A DNA stretch of 64,000 nt from Stappia indica. GTDB taxonomy: Bacteria > Pseudomonadota > Alphaproteobacteria > Rhizobiales > Stappiaceae. The notes beneath the pieces were generated by a model. The model was given only the letters and a program-made list of their open reading frames with translations. It ran no database searches and had not been told where the DNA came from. The position numbers and the translations under genes were made by a program. The stretch covers positions 3,439,001 to 3,503,000 of the forward strand of contig NZ_CP046908.1 in the NCBI RefSeq assembly GCF_009789575.1. The letters run 5' to 3'. Positions 29,801 to 37,161 of this stretch are shown in pieces; within the stretch, counting starts at the first letter, position 1, and the number at the start of each line of letters is the position of its first letter.

Positions 29801-31252
29801 GTTCGAAAGGGTCGCGGCTTCGTTGTTCAGGAAGATCGACGTGCCGGTGATGCCGCTGAAGGTGAGGCCGTTCAGCGTGGCGTTGGTCGCAGCGGTGATG
29901 CGGACGCCGTCCGTGGCGTTCTGGATCGACAGGTTCGACAGCGTCACGTTCGAGACGTTGTTGCCGCCGATCACGGTGGCACCGCCCTGCAGGGTGAGCC
30001 CGCGGATGAGGACGTCGTCGGCCAGGGTCACGGTGGTGACGCCGGGATCGCCGTCGATGGTGCCGGCGGTGCCCGATGTCAGGAAGTTGGTGGTCAGCCC
30101 GCTTGACAGGCGCACGGCGATGTTCTCGCCGCCGCCGACCAGGACCTGGCCGGACTGCATGGTGACGCCGGTCGTGGTAACCGTGCCGTCGTCGCCCAGC
30201 ACGACGACGATGCCGTCGGTGCCGGCGCTGGTGATGGCTGCCGAAAGGCTTGTCGGATCGATGAAGCTGCCGCCGCCGCCGCCGGTCCGGTTGGCATAGT
30301 AGATGCCGCCATAGACCCGGCCGGTGGTCGGGTTGACGACCGGAATGTTGGCGAGAGCGTTGGACCTTGCACGGGTGGCGGAGCGGATGCCCTTGTCGCG
30401 GCGGATCCCTTCGGCCATGCGCTCGCGGATCGGCGACAGGCGCGAGCGGGTCTCGTCGCCGTCTGCGGTCTGGCCGGCATAGAGCGGCATGCGGAAGCGC
30501 GCGGACGCGATCGCGTCGAGCTCGTCGTCCTTGTCGTAGACGAGCTCGGCCCCCAGCGTCAGGCGCGAGCCGGACAGGCCGAGAGCGTCGTTGATCTGGT
30601 ATTCCAGGCCAAGACGGGCGCCGGTCTCCATCTTGTAGCCGCCGCGGTCGTAGACATAGCCGCCGACATAGGTGCGCAGTTTCTGGCTGTCGGAGAAGGG
30701 AGAATCGAAGAGGGCGCCGAGCTCGCCGGTCAGGCCGTAGAGGAGGCCTTCGGTACGTTCGATCTGGGCACGCTGCTCCACCAGCTGGTTGTTGACGACG
30801 TTGACGCCGGTGGTCACGGTCCGGCTGTCGAGCACCTTCTTGCCGCCCAGCGGGATATGGGCGTTCAGGCGCAGGTCGAAGATGGAGGTGAAGGCCTCGA
30901 GACCGACGGTGGCGCCGAGATGGTATTCGTTGTTTTCGGTGCGAACGACATCGACAAAGGCGTTGGCGCCGATCACCAGGTTGTCGGACACCAGCTCGCG
31001 CGCGCCGAAACCGACCGACATGGAGCCGCGCGCGTTCTCGCCGTAGTCGAGGCGCAGGTCGAGGAAGACCAGGCTGTCGCCGTCCTGTCCGACGGGCATG
31101 AACCCTTCGAGGAAGGCGGCGGCTTCGGTTCCCGCCTGGGCGCCGAGTTCACCCCATGCTCCCCAGTAGCGCTCGACCTGTGAGGTTGCGTCCTGGGCAG
31201 CGGCCGTGCCGGTACCTGCGATGAGAGCGGCCACGCAGGACGTGGACAGCAA
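17879..31252 (-). CDS. Giant inverse autotransporter with modular beta-helix passenger
   Basis: This 4457-residue surface protein has three parts. Residues 1-20 end in AAAQDA, a signal-peptide cleavage region. Residues about 22-290 form a beta-barrel of alternating strands (FVDVVRTENNEYHLGATVGL, LRLNAHIPLGGKK, YVYDRGGYKMETGARLGLEY) typical of the inverse autotransporter (intimin/invasin, type Ve) domain. Everything after about 310 is Gly/Asn/Thr/Ser-rich parallel beta-helix, with rungs such as GIDLSGNSGTFTVTGTTTI. Five header segments divide the passenger (near residues 311, 712, 1233, 2112 and 2754). Two cysteines near the end (QTVCYQ and GTGTCNTP) could close a terminal disulfide. Intimins normally carry Ig-like repeats, so a beta-helix passenger is unusual. 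The start is uncertain: TTG 31252 is used, and no upstream in-frame ATG exists. Barrel type is judged by pattern alone. Confidence 0.85.
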   Translation of the reverse strand: MLSTSCVAALIAGTGTAAAQDATSQVERYWGAWGELGAQAGTEAAAFLEGFMPVGQDGDSLVFLDLRLDYGENARGSMSVGFGARELVSDNLVIGANAFVDVVRTENNEYHLGATVGLEAFTSIFDLRLNAHIPLGGKKVLDSRTVTTGVNVVNNQLVEQRAQIERTEGLLYGLTGELGALFDSPFSDSQKLRTYVGGYVYDRGGYKMETGARLGLEYQINDALGLSGSRLTLGAELVYDKDDELDAIASARFRMPLYAGQTADGDETRSRLSPIRERMAEGIRRDKGIRSATRARSNALANIPVVNPTTGRVYGGIYYANRTGGGGGSFIDPTSLSAAITSAGTDGIVVVLGDDGTVTTTGVTMQSGQVLVGGGENIAVRLSSGLTTNFLTSGTAGTIDGDPGVTTVTLADDVLIRGLTLQGGATVIGGNNVSNVTLSNLSIQNATDGVRITAATNATLNGLTFSGITGTSIFLNNEAATLSNITIDGGTNGISIANNTGTTNLSTINISNVTGDALSFANNGGIINVANLTATNTGDDGVVITGGGTFNFTGTTTIDGLGAGASSDGFDLSGTTGATITAGNVDVTGLGGGTGLNLAGGDATLTMASLDVTGTNVAGSRGIDISGTQNGRTVTITNGGNISGVATGIVLGTNGAAGTAADAIFTFGGGTVAGNVFALDGIGILSGTGSYGFGTTAFTGAFNFDISSTQNFYVSAGGTGDGSSTSNAASIATAIAQAGSLGAVNFILINDGSAIDTSGLTFTLANGQSIDTFGDGRSFTEAGYLIPLNITGDNLPTGGVTITDPTGLGAATLTNSSGGVATLSLANGNAVRNITVGNSAGNAISGSGIAGVTISGVTSTAGISLANTSGSVILTDVSVNNGSGTGLSLAGNTGTVTGTNVDIAGVNSLAVSGGNAAITFDADSSVANTGGAAVEITGRIGGSFSHFGSISSNGGTASGITIAGATAASNVTFGGLVSLGTTTALGGGSGLSLDNNGQSSAIAFTGGLDIVTAGFDALSATGGGSLQVTGGSLSATGGSAATIGGIATDATFSSIASSGATGDALSLALGAGSSFTVTGTTTLSGMGGDGIDLSGSTGGSFSFGDVDVTGLDAGAGLNLAGGDATLTMSSLDVTGTGTAGSRGIDISGTQNGRTVTITNGGNISAVATGVVLGTNGAAGAAPSANFTFGGGSISGSNYALDGIGVNAGDGTYAFGSTAFTGGFNFAVSLSNNYYVAATATGTGDGSSTDNRASIATAIAMASTLGTVNFVLINDGSAIDTSGLTFTLDDGQTIDTFGGGRTFAESGFIIPLNITGTNLPAGGITVTDPTGLGAATLTNSGGGGATLALANGNAIRNIIVGSSAGNAVSGSGIAGVTISGVTATAGIDLTSATGAVTLTNLAISNTNGAALYLENASGTVTGTDVDINGLSSLYVYGGNAAITFDADSSINNTAGVAVQLQNRSGGTFSYSGDITSIGASAFGISITGATTANDVTFGGQVTIGSNSVLTVGNRVNINNNGTNSTVAFTGGLDVISYLDNGIFARNGGTLRIDSGSISITDATAIDISDMAVDITLDEVNATNSNMTSVLLQNLDGSFAVNGGTLSTVASGSSFNSFNVIQNDAGATRALSLAVDNLTIIHDASGATVTPSEHGIVVTTSGDDSAVVSISNSTFQTEDSGVRIIGNNGLITLTDFANNTLLGSATAFDPSLFGNGVSFQGVTFDSDLSTAGLQAVNGGTFTAGTPGLAVRSAVFFDSTANPNIGRIDFTNYNVNAVNQALTLGSGNPGLTVGIADGEVTGGQMFLGTGFGLANGDITLSSLTLGGTTTGQLYADQFAGSFTVTGTTTINAPDRVNFTGPAYSRTPATGIQVTASSGAFNFNTLTVASTPGANLTTGGSTVGIDLSGNSGTFTVTGTTTISDTVEDAIRITNTSGAISFGRTVISNPHATPLPTGTPVPSIEARSAAIDISGTITGDISFADLDIALNSANSTGIEMTGATLNASVTAGDFDVTGNSSAGTIAVDLRGALGGGTVQLGDAVAGGADASIAGVETGIFVNSSTNLDFTYGDGEDAVDTGSTISATVAIDATSAPVAGTYNFRDVAFATSPGNGFSVGRIYFVDADGAVGGGDGSGSDASNPMTLAAAEAAIAAGDIIVLINNGDVITAAATNANDTLNLLDNVQLLSFGDGAGGSQTVAVNITAPPTFLLSAAGIVINDPTGNGAATLTTSAGNDVVTLGSTGNRLSGLILEGNGTASRGIHDAGGASNTLIERSLISNFSTYGIEITPSTNTTIDGVTFSGNTGDVLLNAADSTLRNITSTGSGANGSITLNNTTGTTTLENISITSGVRGLTFNTAGGTINATNVDVAGTSTNAIAITGSTADFNFDATSSINITSGSVLAMVQMGGGSFTHAGTVVANGASSNGISSFNATGAHSVSFTGTVDFGSTTAMGGDGLFIDNNGQAGTFSFTNLNINVESAFGVVFQQGGSLGIAAGTVAANAGQGINLSNTAITAGGINLTSLSNTNVASAAGIGLNNLTGGAFTVSGTTTVSGTTGSAVSLANVAANVNLGTVDLTLSSGDGLLLDNNSGTLTTDNMTIDMGTGGNGIRATGTNGAMTFGNVLITDVGASATGLNLSGGSFDGAITLATLNITGTGVSGSRGIDLTGYTNSQNVVTTGSSAITGVQFGIDMTNANIADGVRFQFGDGSAPAASAIDTSVVLGNLALVTTGVTATGEYDFEDVSFGLSDISNLQGANFFVVDTNATSGAGTFSDPGTVAQAQASGADVIVLVDATTGGVQQIIDLGGSSFNLGANRALLGMAGGDSVDVTTLGISAGGVPASLLLTGISSSSIITAPGTFDTVVPILTSSSGSGTVILAGTATIQNVFIANTGGGAGLVASYGADSNFMIRSSTIGGGTGAYAVDVATTAGNSVAILDGVTLNGGLRLDGSAGGTLTASAVGTNAITSSQTAALALDTVIADIGGITFNQITSTGDTAGMSLDGISGTGGITIQNASFNRSGTTTTDVVALTDLTMTGALTIANLDIDSTNTQNIAGVQTTGTSTSTINIGTGANGVTIDDTLFGLLFNGSHGTVNIGTAGAGVQISSRGSAISFNNNSTGTFQVGHAGATSTIAVNAGSSVVYGIGYQTSDATVTVTNIDINGTGTNTFSNGIQLVDNDAVGSFTLAGTNTIDATGGNGVFIQDINASISGLTLGASATGAGDDITGDGIRINQTSAISSTVTLSDIVMGTGGNGDTGDIAGIGIRIASVGTGVLTLNLTGTNTIRSTGQALDVEEVGAGTANNLLLSIDNTTFESAASGVPSVEITGQNVSTTESSIGIRSFSGNTVIGNGSAGGILFQAVDFDSDGAGGAVAGGTLNVGQGTGNRVAGDGVSFIDTTGEIGFTTLNIFNNNGTGLEVDTKTNGFNTVFALNGGGSGTVDTTNGTALFLDPLTMNLSFGTVNSTNAAGSGVYVEGGNATAAGNNALTIGTLNVTGSAGAGLRITSSTGTFNLGATTINNAGSAGAGVDIDLGAGNTTTVNFTGALDIDTGAGTGFDANGSGGTLLTLNVASSGTQAINTATGRGIIMNTVAVGAGGVFFDTVAASGLSSGNFVDLQNVSGGTFRVADTTASDVTGTGIRIASSSADFIFNAITLGNSSTPGSMTYGIDLDGNSGSFTTTASNIIYYAQTAGIRITNAQASFVADFQGQMEVSNRDNVAYTAGGAGLLLQNNNAASQTTFTRFVHTDFQRNTGGGTVTASGQGIDADSGGILTILGGGINTNNALGAGVASIDIRNTTTNVTLNSVSIDNDDLGESGGGIYLENNTGSFTVEAATAFSTRNGYGIYANNAGTVSVGTVSAVGITANNRAALDITNTALNLTLGNVNAFGSTGSGIRLNAASGSVTTGNLNLSNTGGTGATIDISNLVAGTSVTFAGTSATINSGANTAISLASNTGSTISFTNGGLDIDTTSGTGFLATGGGTIAVTGTGNTVDTGTGTAVQVQNTSFGAAGMTFQSVSTNGAVNGIVLDSTGTTGGFVITGSGSTQGSGGTIQNSTGSGIVLSNAHNVSLTNLDITTTGIHGIHGSTVSNLDLTRVRITGAGNAANENGIFLQNLLGTAAGGLDSRFDSVTITGAADAGIDIANSTATASGNTSNPDLLTIVNSTISNSGVVGILAVTDAVSANLRIDMSGSTLTNNPSRGVAANANNGSLQLNMTGLNQLVPGGGGTQFVGVAGTATGSGQLFFNITGNTITQAGTAGTGPAIIALNANGTGSLQGTISSNTLTTTTAAGTPIDGIVVTNSGSGNNAVTIQNNNITINDGFGIFASGRDAGTGRLDVQVLNNTINVNGTDIANTGIDLRNQGTAGQTVCYQVQNNTISTAPAGNGDIVIENSTSGTFLVQGLGGTFSEAADFNPDTQTVEIFLSGQQTSVTTGTFINPFSASSTFGTGTCNTPTAP
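26600..29560 (-). repeat. Tandem ~1.57-kb repeat within the giant adhesin gene
   Basis: Two adjacent copies of a unit of about 521-523 codons are easily aligned. TCGAGGAGCC at 27511 recurs at 29080 (offset 1569), GACCGTCCGGCCGTT at 27788 recurs at 29351 (offset 1563), and GGTCAGCGT at 27242 recurs at 28811 (offset 1569). At protein level both contain GDGSST, ASIATAIA, NDGSAIDTSGLTFTL, DPTGLGAATLTNS and SRGIDISGTQNGRTVTITNGGNIS. Unit edges are approximate. The offsets are multiples of three, so duplication kept the frame. Confidence 0.75.
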
Positions 31253-31575
31253 CTCGCGACCAGAAACCGCGCGGAAGCGGCCATGGGGGAAACGGTATGA
31301 AATGACACCCTCCCAAGGTGTGCATGAAGGTATGCAAACAAATTCGGCACGCGCAAAGGTGGTAGCGTGCTGACACGTACTTTCACCAAGCTGCCGCCGC
31401 TTGCAATCGCAACGTGCGTGAAAGAGGTGGGCTTGTAAGGAATCGTTAAGGCCTGTTGCTCCGATGTGACACTTGCAATCACCACCGTTACGGCTGCGTT
31501 ATCGCCTTGAATTTGCTACCAAGGGCGCGAGGAGCCCAAATGGCCGCGCCTCGCCGCATTTGCCAGGAGAAGAGC
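31253..31575. other. Divergent intergenic region between giant adhesin and allA
   Basis: This region must hold both promoters. On the minus strand GGGAGGG (31309-31315) lies 22-23 bases before an ATG at 31284 that is out of frame with the giant protein by two bases. TGCAT...ATGCA (31321-31336) is a small inverted repeat. No additional gene is evident. Confidence 0.5.
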
Positions 31576-32067
31576 TTGAGCCACGTGCTGATGCCTGAAC
31601 CGCTGACCCGGGAGGCCTTTGCTCCCTTCGGCGAGGTTGTCGACGCCCGCCATGAGGCGAGCCACCTCATCAACGAAGGGCGCACCCGCAGGTTCCATGC
31701 GCTTGCCGAGGCCGACCCCGGCCCCGAGGGCACGCCGATCCTCTCGATTTTTCGGGGCACGCCGTGGCCCAGCCCCATCACCATACGCATGCTGGAGCGC
31801 CATCCGCTCGGCAGCCAGGCTTTCGTTCCGATGCAGCAGCATGCGTGGCTGGTGGTCGTCGCAAGCGAGGCGCGCCCCGGCGATTGCCGCTGTTTTCTTG
31901 CGCGCGGCGACCAGGGTGTCCAGATCGCCCGCGGCGTCTGGCATCACCCGCTGCTGGTGCTTCAGCCCATGCAGGACTTCCTGGTCGTCGACCGCAGCGG
32001 GCCGGGCGTCAACCTCGAGGAAGTGTTCTTCCCCGAGGGTGAGGGCGCGGTGATCGCGCCGGTCTGA
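31576..32067 (+). CDS. allA: Ureidoglycolate lyase
   Basis: This enzyme splits ureidoglycolate to glyoxylate and urea in the last step of allantoin (purine) breakdown. It has 163 residues, normal for the family. The visible pattern is EPLTREAFAPFGEVVD at the start, FRGTPWPSPITIRMLERHPLGSQAFVPM (metal/substrate region) and GVWHHPLLVLQPMQDFLVVDR. I chose TTG 31576, behind AGGAGAAG, because it matches where the family begins; an ATG at 31540, also with GAGGAG upstream, would add 12 residues. It stands alone: no other allantoin gene is in the window, and it converges with the TRAP permease. Confidence 0.85.
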   Translation: MSHVLMPEPLTREAFAPFGEVVDARHEASHLINEGRTRRFHALAEADPGPEGTPILSIFRGTPWPSPITIRMLERHPLGSQAFVPMQQHAWLVVVASEARPGDCRCFLARGDQGVQIARGVWHHPLLVLQPMQDFLVVDRSGPGVNLEEVFFPEGEGAVIAPV

Positions 32068-32086
32068 ACCTGCAAGGGTCTCGCGA

Positions 32087-33637
32087 TCAGAAGATCAGGC
32101 CGGGCAGGGTGGTCGCGATCTGCGGCAGCAGCCAGATCAGGCCGATGCCGGCGATCTGCAACGCGATGAAGGGAATGACGCCCTGGTAGATCTGCCCGGT
32201 CGTCACTTCCGGGGGAGCCGCACCGCGCAGGTAGAACAGCGAGAATCCGAAGGGCGGGGTCAGGAACGAGGTCTGCAGGTTGACCGCGATCAGGATCGAC
32301 AGCCAGACCGGGTCGTGGCCCATCAGGATCAGCACCGGCGCCACCAGCGGCAGCAGGATGACCGAGATCTCGACGAAATCGAGGAAGAAGCCGAGCAGGA
32401 AGACCAGCGCCATGACGAAGAGCAGGGCAGCGTCCGGGCCGCCGGGCATGTTGGTCAGGAACTCCTCGATCCGGTGATCGCCGCCAAGCCCGCGGAAGAC
32501 GAGGGAGAAGATGCTGGCAGTGAGGATGGTGGCGAAGATCATCGCCGTCACCGACAGGGTCGAGTTCATCACCGGCTTCAGCACCTGGGCGTGGAAGGTG
32601 CGGGCAAGCGCCTGCAGGATCGCGGCGGCCGAGACGATGACAAGCAGCGTTGCGAGAGCGCCGGCCGCCCAGTCGAGCGGGCCGACGTCGCTGCGCTGCA
32701 GGCGAACGGGATGGACCGAGATCAGCACCGCGAGCAGGGCAAGGCTCGCCGCGCCGGCGACCACCAGCTTGCGGTTGCCGTTGCCGTAGCGGGCGGAGGC
32801 CATCAGCAGCGCACCGATGGCGCCGACGGCTGCGGCCTCGCCCGGCGTCGCGATGCCGCCGAGGATCGAGCCGAGCACGGCGATGATGAGCAGCACCGGC
32901 GGCAGGATGGCCCCGGAAATCTCCCGCGCCGACGGGCGCGCACCCTCGTGCTGCATGGCCGGGGCGGAGGCAGGCGACAGCCAGGCCTTGACGAGCAGGT
33001 AGACGATGTAGATCGCGACCAGCATCAGGCCCGGCAGCAAGGCGGCTGCGAAGACCTGGCCGACCGAGATGGTCTCGATGGTGAACTTGCCCTGCCGGAA
33101 CTGCGCCTGCTGATAGGCGTTCGACATCACGTCGGAGAGGATGATCAGCAGGGTGGAGGGCGGAATGATCTGGCCGAGCGTGCCGGAGGTGCAGACGATG
33201 CCGGACGCCAGCCGCGCGTCGTAGCCGTTGCGCAGCATGGTCGGCAGCGCAATGAGGCCCATCGCCACGACGGTGGCGCCGACAATGCCGGTGGAGGCGG
33301 CAAGCAAGGCGCCGACCAGCACGACGGAGATGCCGAGCCCGCCGCGCAGCGTCCCGAACAGCCGGCCGGCGGTCTCCAGCAGGTCCTCGGCGATGCGGCT
33401 TTTCTCCAGCACCACGCCCATGAAGACGAAGAGCGGGATGGCGATCAGCACGTCGTTGGTCATCACGCCGAAGACGCGCTGGCCGAGCGCGCCGAGCAGG
33501 CTCATGTCGAACTGGCCGGTGAAATGGCCGAGAATGGCAAAGAGTGTCGCGATGCCCGCGAGGATGAAGGACACCGGATAGCCGATGAGGATCGCAATGA
33601 TCAGCGCGGCGAACATCAGGAGGTCGAGCGGCAGCAT
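32087..33637 (-). CDS. TRAP transporter large permease (DctM type)
   Basis: This 516-residue membrane protein is the sodium-coupled channel of a tripartite (TRAP) importer. Many hydrophobic segments are visible, with DctM signatures such as IPLFVFMGVVLEKSRIAEDLLE and IVCTSGTLGQIIPPSTLLIIL. At 516 residues it is longer than the common 425-residue form; the extra hydrophilic middle (about residues 225-330) is typical of the mannitol/chloroaromatic subclass. Its start overlaps the stop of the small permease by one base (TGATG at 33637). It works with the DctQ-like and DctP-like proteins upstream; the substrate is unknown but may relate to histidine catabolism given the gene order. Confidence 0.93.
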   Translation of the reverse strand: MLPLDLLMFAALIIAILIGYPVSFILAGIATLFAILGHFTGQFDMSLLGALGQRVFGVMTNDVLIAIPLFVFMGVVLEKSRIAEDLLETAGRLFGTLRGGLGISVVLVGALLAASTGIVGATVVAMGLIALPTMLRNGYDARLASGIVCTSGTLGQIIPPSTLLIILSDVMSNAYQQAQFRQGKFTIETISVGQVFAAALLPGLMLVAIYIVYLLVKAWLSPASAPAMQHEGARPSAREISGAILPPVLLIIAVLGSILGGIATPGEAAAVGAIGALLMASARYGNGNRKLVVAGAASLALLAVLISVHPVRLQRSDVGPLDWAAGALATLLVIVSAAAILQALARTFHAQVLKPVMNSTLSVTAMIFATILTASIFSLVFRGLGGDHRIEEFLTNMPGGPDAALLFVMALVFLLGFFLDFVEISVILLPLVAPVLILMGHDPVWLSILIAVNLQTSFLTPPFGFSLFYLRGAAPPEVTTGQIYQGVIPFIALQIAGIGLIWLLPQIATTLPGLIF

Positions 33638-34176
33638 CAGGCGCGGGTCCCATTGTCGGAAGCGGCGGTGGCATCCTGCGGCGCCAGAAGGCGCGAGACG
33701 TCACGCAGCAGGCAGGCGATGCCTTGAATGGCCAGCAGCACGCAGAAGGCGGGCACCAGCGACTTGAGCAGGAAGGAGGCCGGAATGCCGCCGACCGAGA
33801 TGGCGCCTTCCATGACGGCCCAGGAATTGCGGACCGACGGCCAGGACCACCACAGGAGGATCGCCAGCGAGGGCAGCAGGAAGATCACGGCACCCAGGGC
33901 GTCGATCGCTGCGCGGCCGCGCGTCCCGAGTTTCGCGTAGAAGATGTCGACGCGCACATGGCCGTCGACGAGCAGCGTGTAGCCCGCGCCGAGCATGAAC
34001 AGGGCGGCATGCATGTAGAGCACGCCCTCGTTCAGGAAGATGAAGCTGACGCCGTAGACGTAGCGCAGCACCACCACGCCGAACTGCAGCAACACCATGA
34101 AGAGCGCGAGCCAGCGCACCAGGGCGCCGACGGAGCGGTTGATCAGGTCGAGCCTGTCTGCAAGGCGGGCAAGCAC
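33637..34176 (-). CDS. TRAP transporter small permease (DctQ type)
   Basis: This 179-residue protein has four hydrophobic helices, the standard DctQ layout (residues about 20-45, 55-75, 95-120 and 140-165). It stabilises the large permease and docks the binding protein. The segment FLNEGVLYMHAALFMLGAGYTLLVDGHVRVDIFY is a family-like stretch; its key residues are the G-x-HVRVD turn. It overlaps the large permease gene by one base and follows the binding-protein gene after 131 bases containing a stable hairpin. Confidence 0.88.
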   Translation of the reverse strand: MLARLADRLDLINRSVGALVRWLALFMVLLQFGVVVLRYVYGVSFIFLNEGVLYMHAALFMLGAGYTLLVDGHVRVDIFYAKLGTRGRAAIDALGAVIFLLPSLAILLWWSWPSVRNSWAVMEGAISVGGIPASFLLKSLVPAFCVLLAIQGIACLLRDVSRLLAPQDATAASDNGTRA

Positions 34177-34259
34177 GGGCCTTGTCCTCTCGTGCGGGCG
34201 ATCAGGGAGGGGATCGCGAGCCGGCGACCGGCCCGCGACCTTTGGGACAGCGGGTGCCG

Positions 34260-34284
34260 GGGTCCGGAACCGCTGCCCGGACCC
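34260..34284 (-). other. Intercistronic hairpin between TRAP binding protein and permease genes
   Basis: GGGTCCGG (34260-34267) and CCGGACCC (34277-34284) form a perfect 8-bp stem without a U run. Such hairpins after binding-protein genes often protect the upstream mRNA, so that more binding protein than permease is made. That role is inferred from position. Confidence 0.45.
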
Positions 34285-34307
34285 TAGCAGGTTTTAGCGA
34301 GGCCCGC

Positions 34308-35405
34308 TCAGTACTTGTAGTCCATCGCGCGGGCGTTCATCTGCCCGTTGTCGGCGTAGACCATGTAGTCGGCGACCGAGGCGCGATAGGCGAGGAAGCT
34401 CTCGACGATCCGGCGCACCAGCTCGTCGTCGTTCTCGCGCAGCTCGGCGATGACCTCGCCGGCGGCATTGCCCATGGCGACGATGACGTCGTCTGGCAGC
34501 TTCTTCACCTGCACGCCCTGCTCGGCGACGAGCTGCTGAAGGGCCATCGCGTGCTTGGTCGTGTACTCGGTCCAGACCGGGTTGTAGAGCGACTCGCACG
34601 CCAGCGTGACGGCCTGCTGCAGGTCCTCCGGCAGCGCATCATAGGCCGCCTTGTTGACCGCGCATTCCTCGGCCGAGGACGGCTCGCCGACGCCCGGCCA
34701 GTAGTAGTTCTTGGCGACCTGCTGGAAGCCGAGGGCGGAATCGGACCAGGGGCCGATGAACTCGCCCGCGTCGAGCGCGCCCGACTGCAGCGCCTGGAAC
34801 ATGTCGCGCCCGCCCATCGCCTGCACGGCCATGCCGAGCTTGGCGCACATTTCCGAGGCGAGGCCGGTGGTGCGGAAGCGCAGGCCCTTGAGGTCGTCGA
34901 CCGAGTTGATCTCGTTGCGGAACCAGCCGGCCCACTGCGGACCGGAATTGCCGCACAGGAACGGCTTCAGGCCGAAGCGGCCGTAGATCTCGTCGTAGAG
35001 CGCCTGGCCGCCGCCATGGGCGAGCCAGCCGAACTGCTCGTCGGCGCGCAGGCCGAACGGCTGCGAGCCGAACAGCAGGATGCCCTTGGACTTGGAGCCC
35101 CAGTAGGCCGGAACCGCGTGATAGAGCTCGGCGGTGCCTTCCGCTACGGCGTCGAACACGCCATTGCCCGGCACCAGCTCGCCGGCGGCATAGAGCTGCA
35201 CCTCGATGCGGCCGCCCGACAGGGCGGTGATGCGGTCGGCAAGCATCTGCGCGGCAACACCCGGTCCCGGCAGATTCTTCGGCCAGGCGGTGACCATCTT
35301 CCAGCGCTTCACGTCCTGGGCGATGGCCGGGGCCGCGAGGGCTCCGGTGGCGGCGGTGGCGACGGCGCCGACACCGGCGGTCTTGAGGAAATCACGTCTC
35401 TTCAT
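34308..35405 (-). CDS. TRAP transporter substrate-binding protein (DctP type, Tat-exported)
   Basis: This 365-residue periplasmic receptor starts with a twin-arginine signal (MKRRDFLKTAGVGAVATAA) and ends its signal at APAIAQD, so it should be exported folded. The mature part follows the mannitol/chloroaromatic TRAP subclass: WKMVTAWPKNLPGPGVAAQMLADRI, AYWGSKSKGILLFGSQPFGL and GLRFRTTGLASEMCAKLGM. The conserved arginine of RFRTTG is the usual carboxylate-binding residue in TRAP receptors, pointing to an organic acid. GAGGA precedes ATG 35405. Only 82 bases separate it from hutU on the same strand, so it may be expressed with the hut operon. Confidence 0.92.
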   Translation of the reverse strand: MKRRDFLKTAGVGAVATAATGALAAPAIAQDVKRWKMVTAWPKNLPGPGVAAQMLADRITALSGGRIEVQLYAAGELVPGNGVFDAVAEGTAELYHAVPAYWGSKSKGILLFGSQPFGLRADEQFGWLAHGGGQALYDEIYGRFGLKPFLCGNSGPQWAGWFRNEINSVDDLKGLRFRTTGLASEMCAKLGMAVQAMGGRDMFQALQSGALDAGEFIGPWSDSALGFQQVAKNYYWPGVGEPSSAEECAVNKAAYDALPEDLQQAVTLACESLYNPVWTEYTTKHAMALQQLVAEQGVQVKKLPDDVIVAMGNAAGEVIAELRENDDELVRRIVESFLAYRASVADYMVYADNGQMNARAMDYKY

Positions 35406-35487
35406 GGCAGCACAGTCCTCTGGTTGGTTTTCCTTCACAGCATCATGGGGCCTTGCCGGCCCTTTGAACGTCCCGCGGGCCCGCTCC

Positions 35488-37157
<1,670 letters not shown>

Positions 37158-37161
<4 letters not shown>

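Noticed and set aside
19001-30299. Several 300-770-codon plus-strand frames inside the giant adhesin gene
   Set aside because: They are mirror translations of the repetitive Gly/Thr/Asn codons, rich in Asp/Val/Ala/Gly/Arg or Pro/Val/Met, without start signals or domains.
17879-31252. Classical (type Va) autotransporter or hemolysin-type two-partner substrate
   Set aside because: The barrel-like region is at the N-terminus, the C-terminus shows no barrel strands or terminal aromatic residue, and no TpsB partner gene is nearby.
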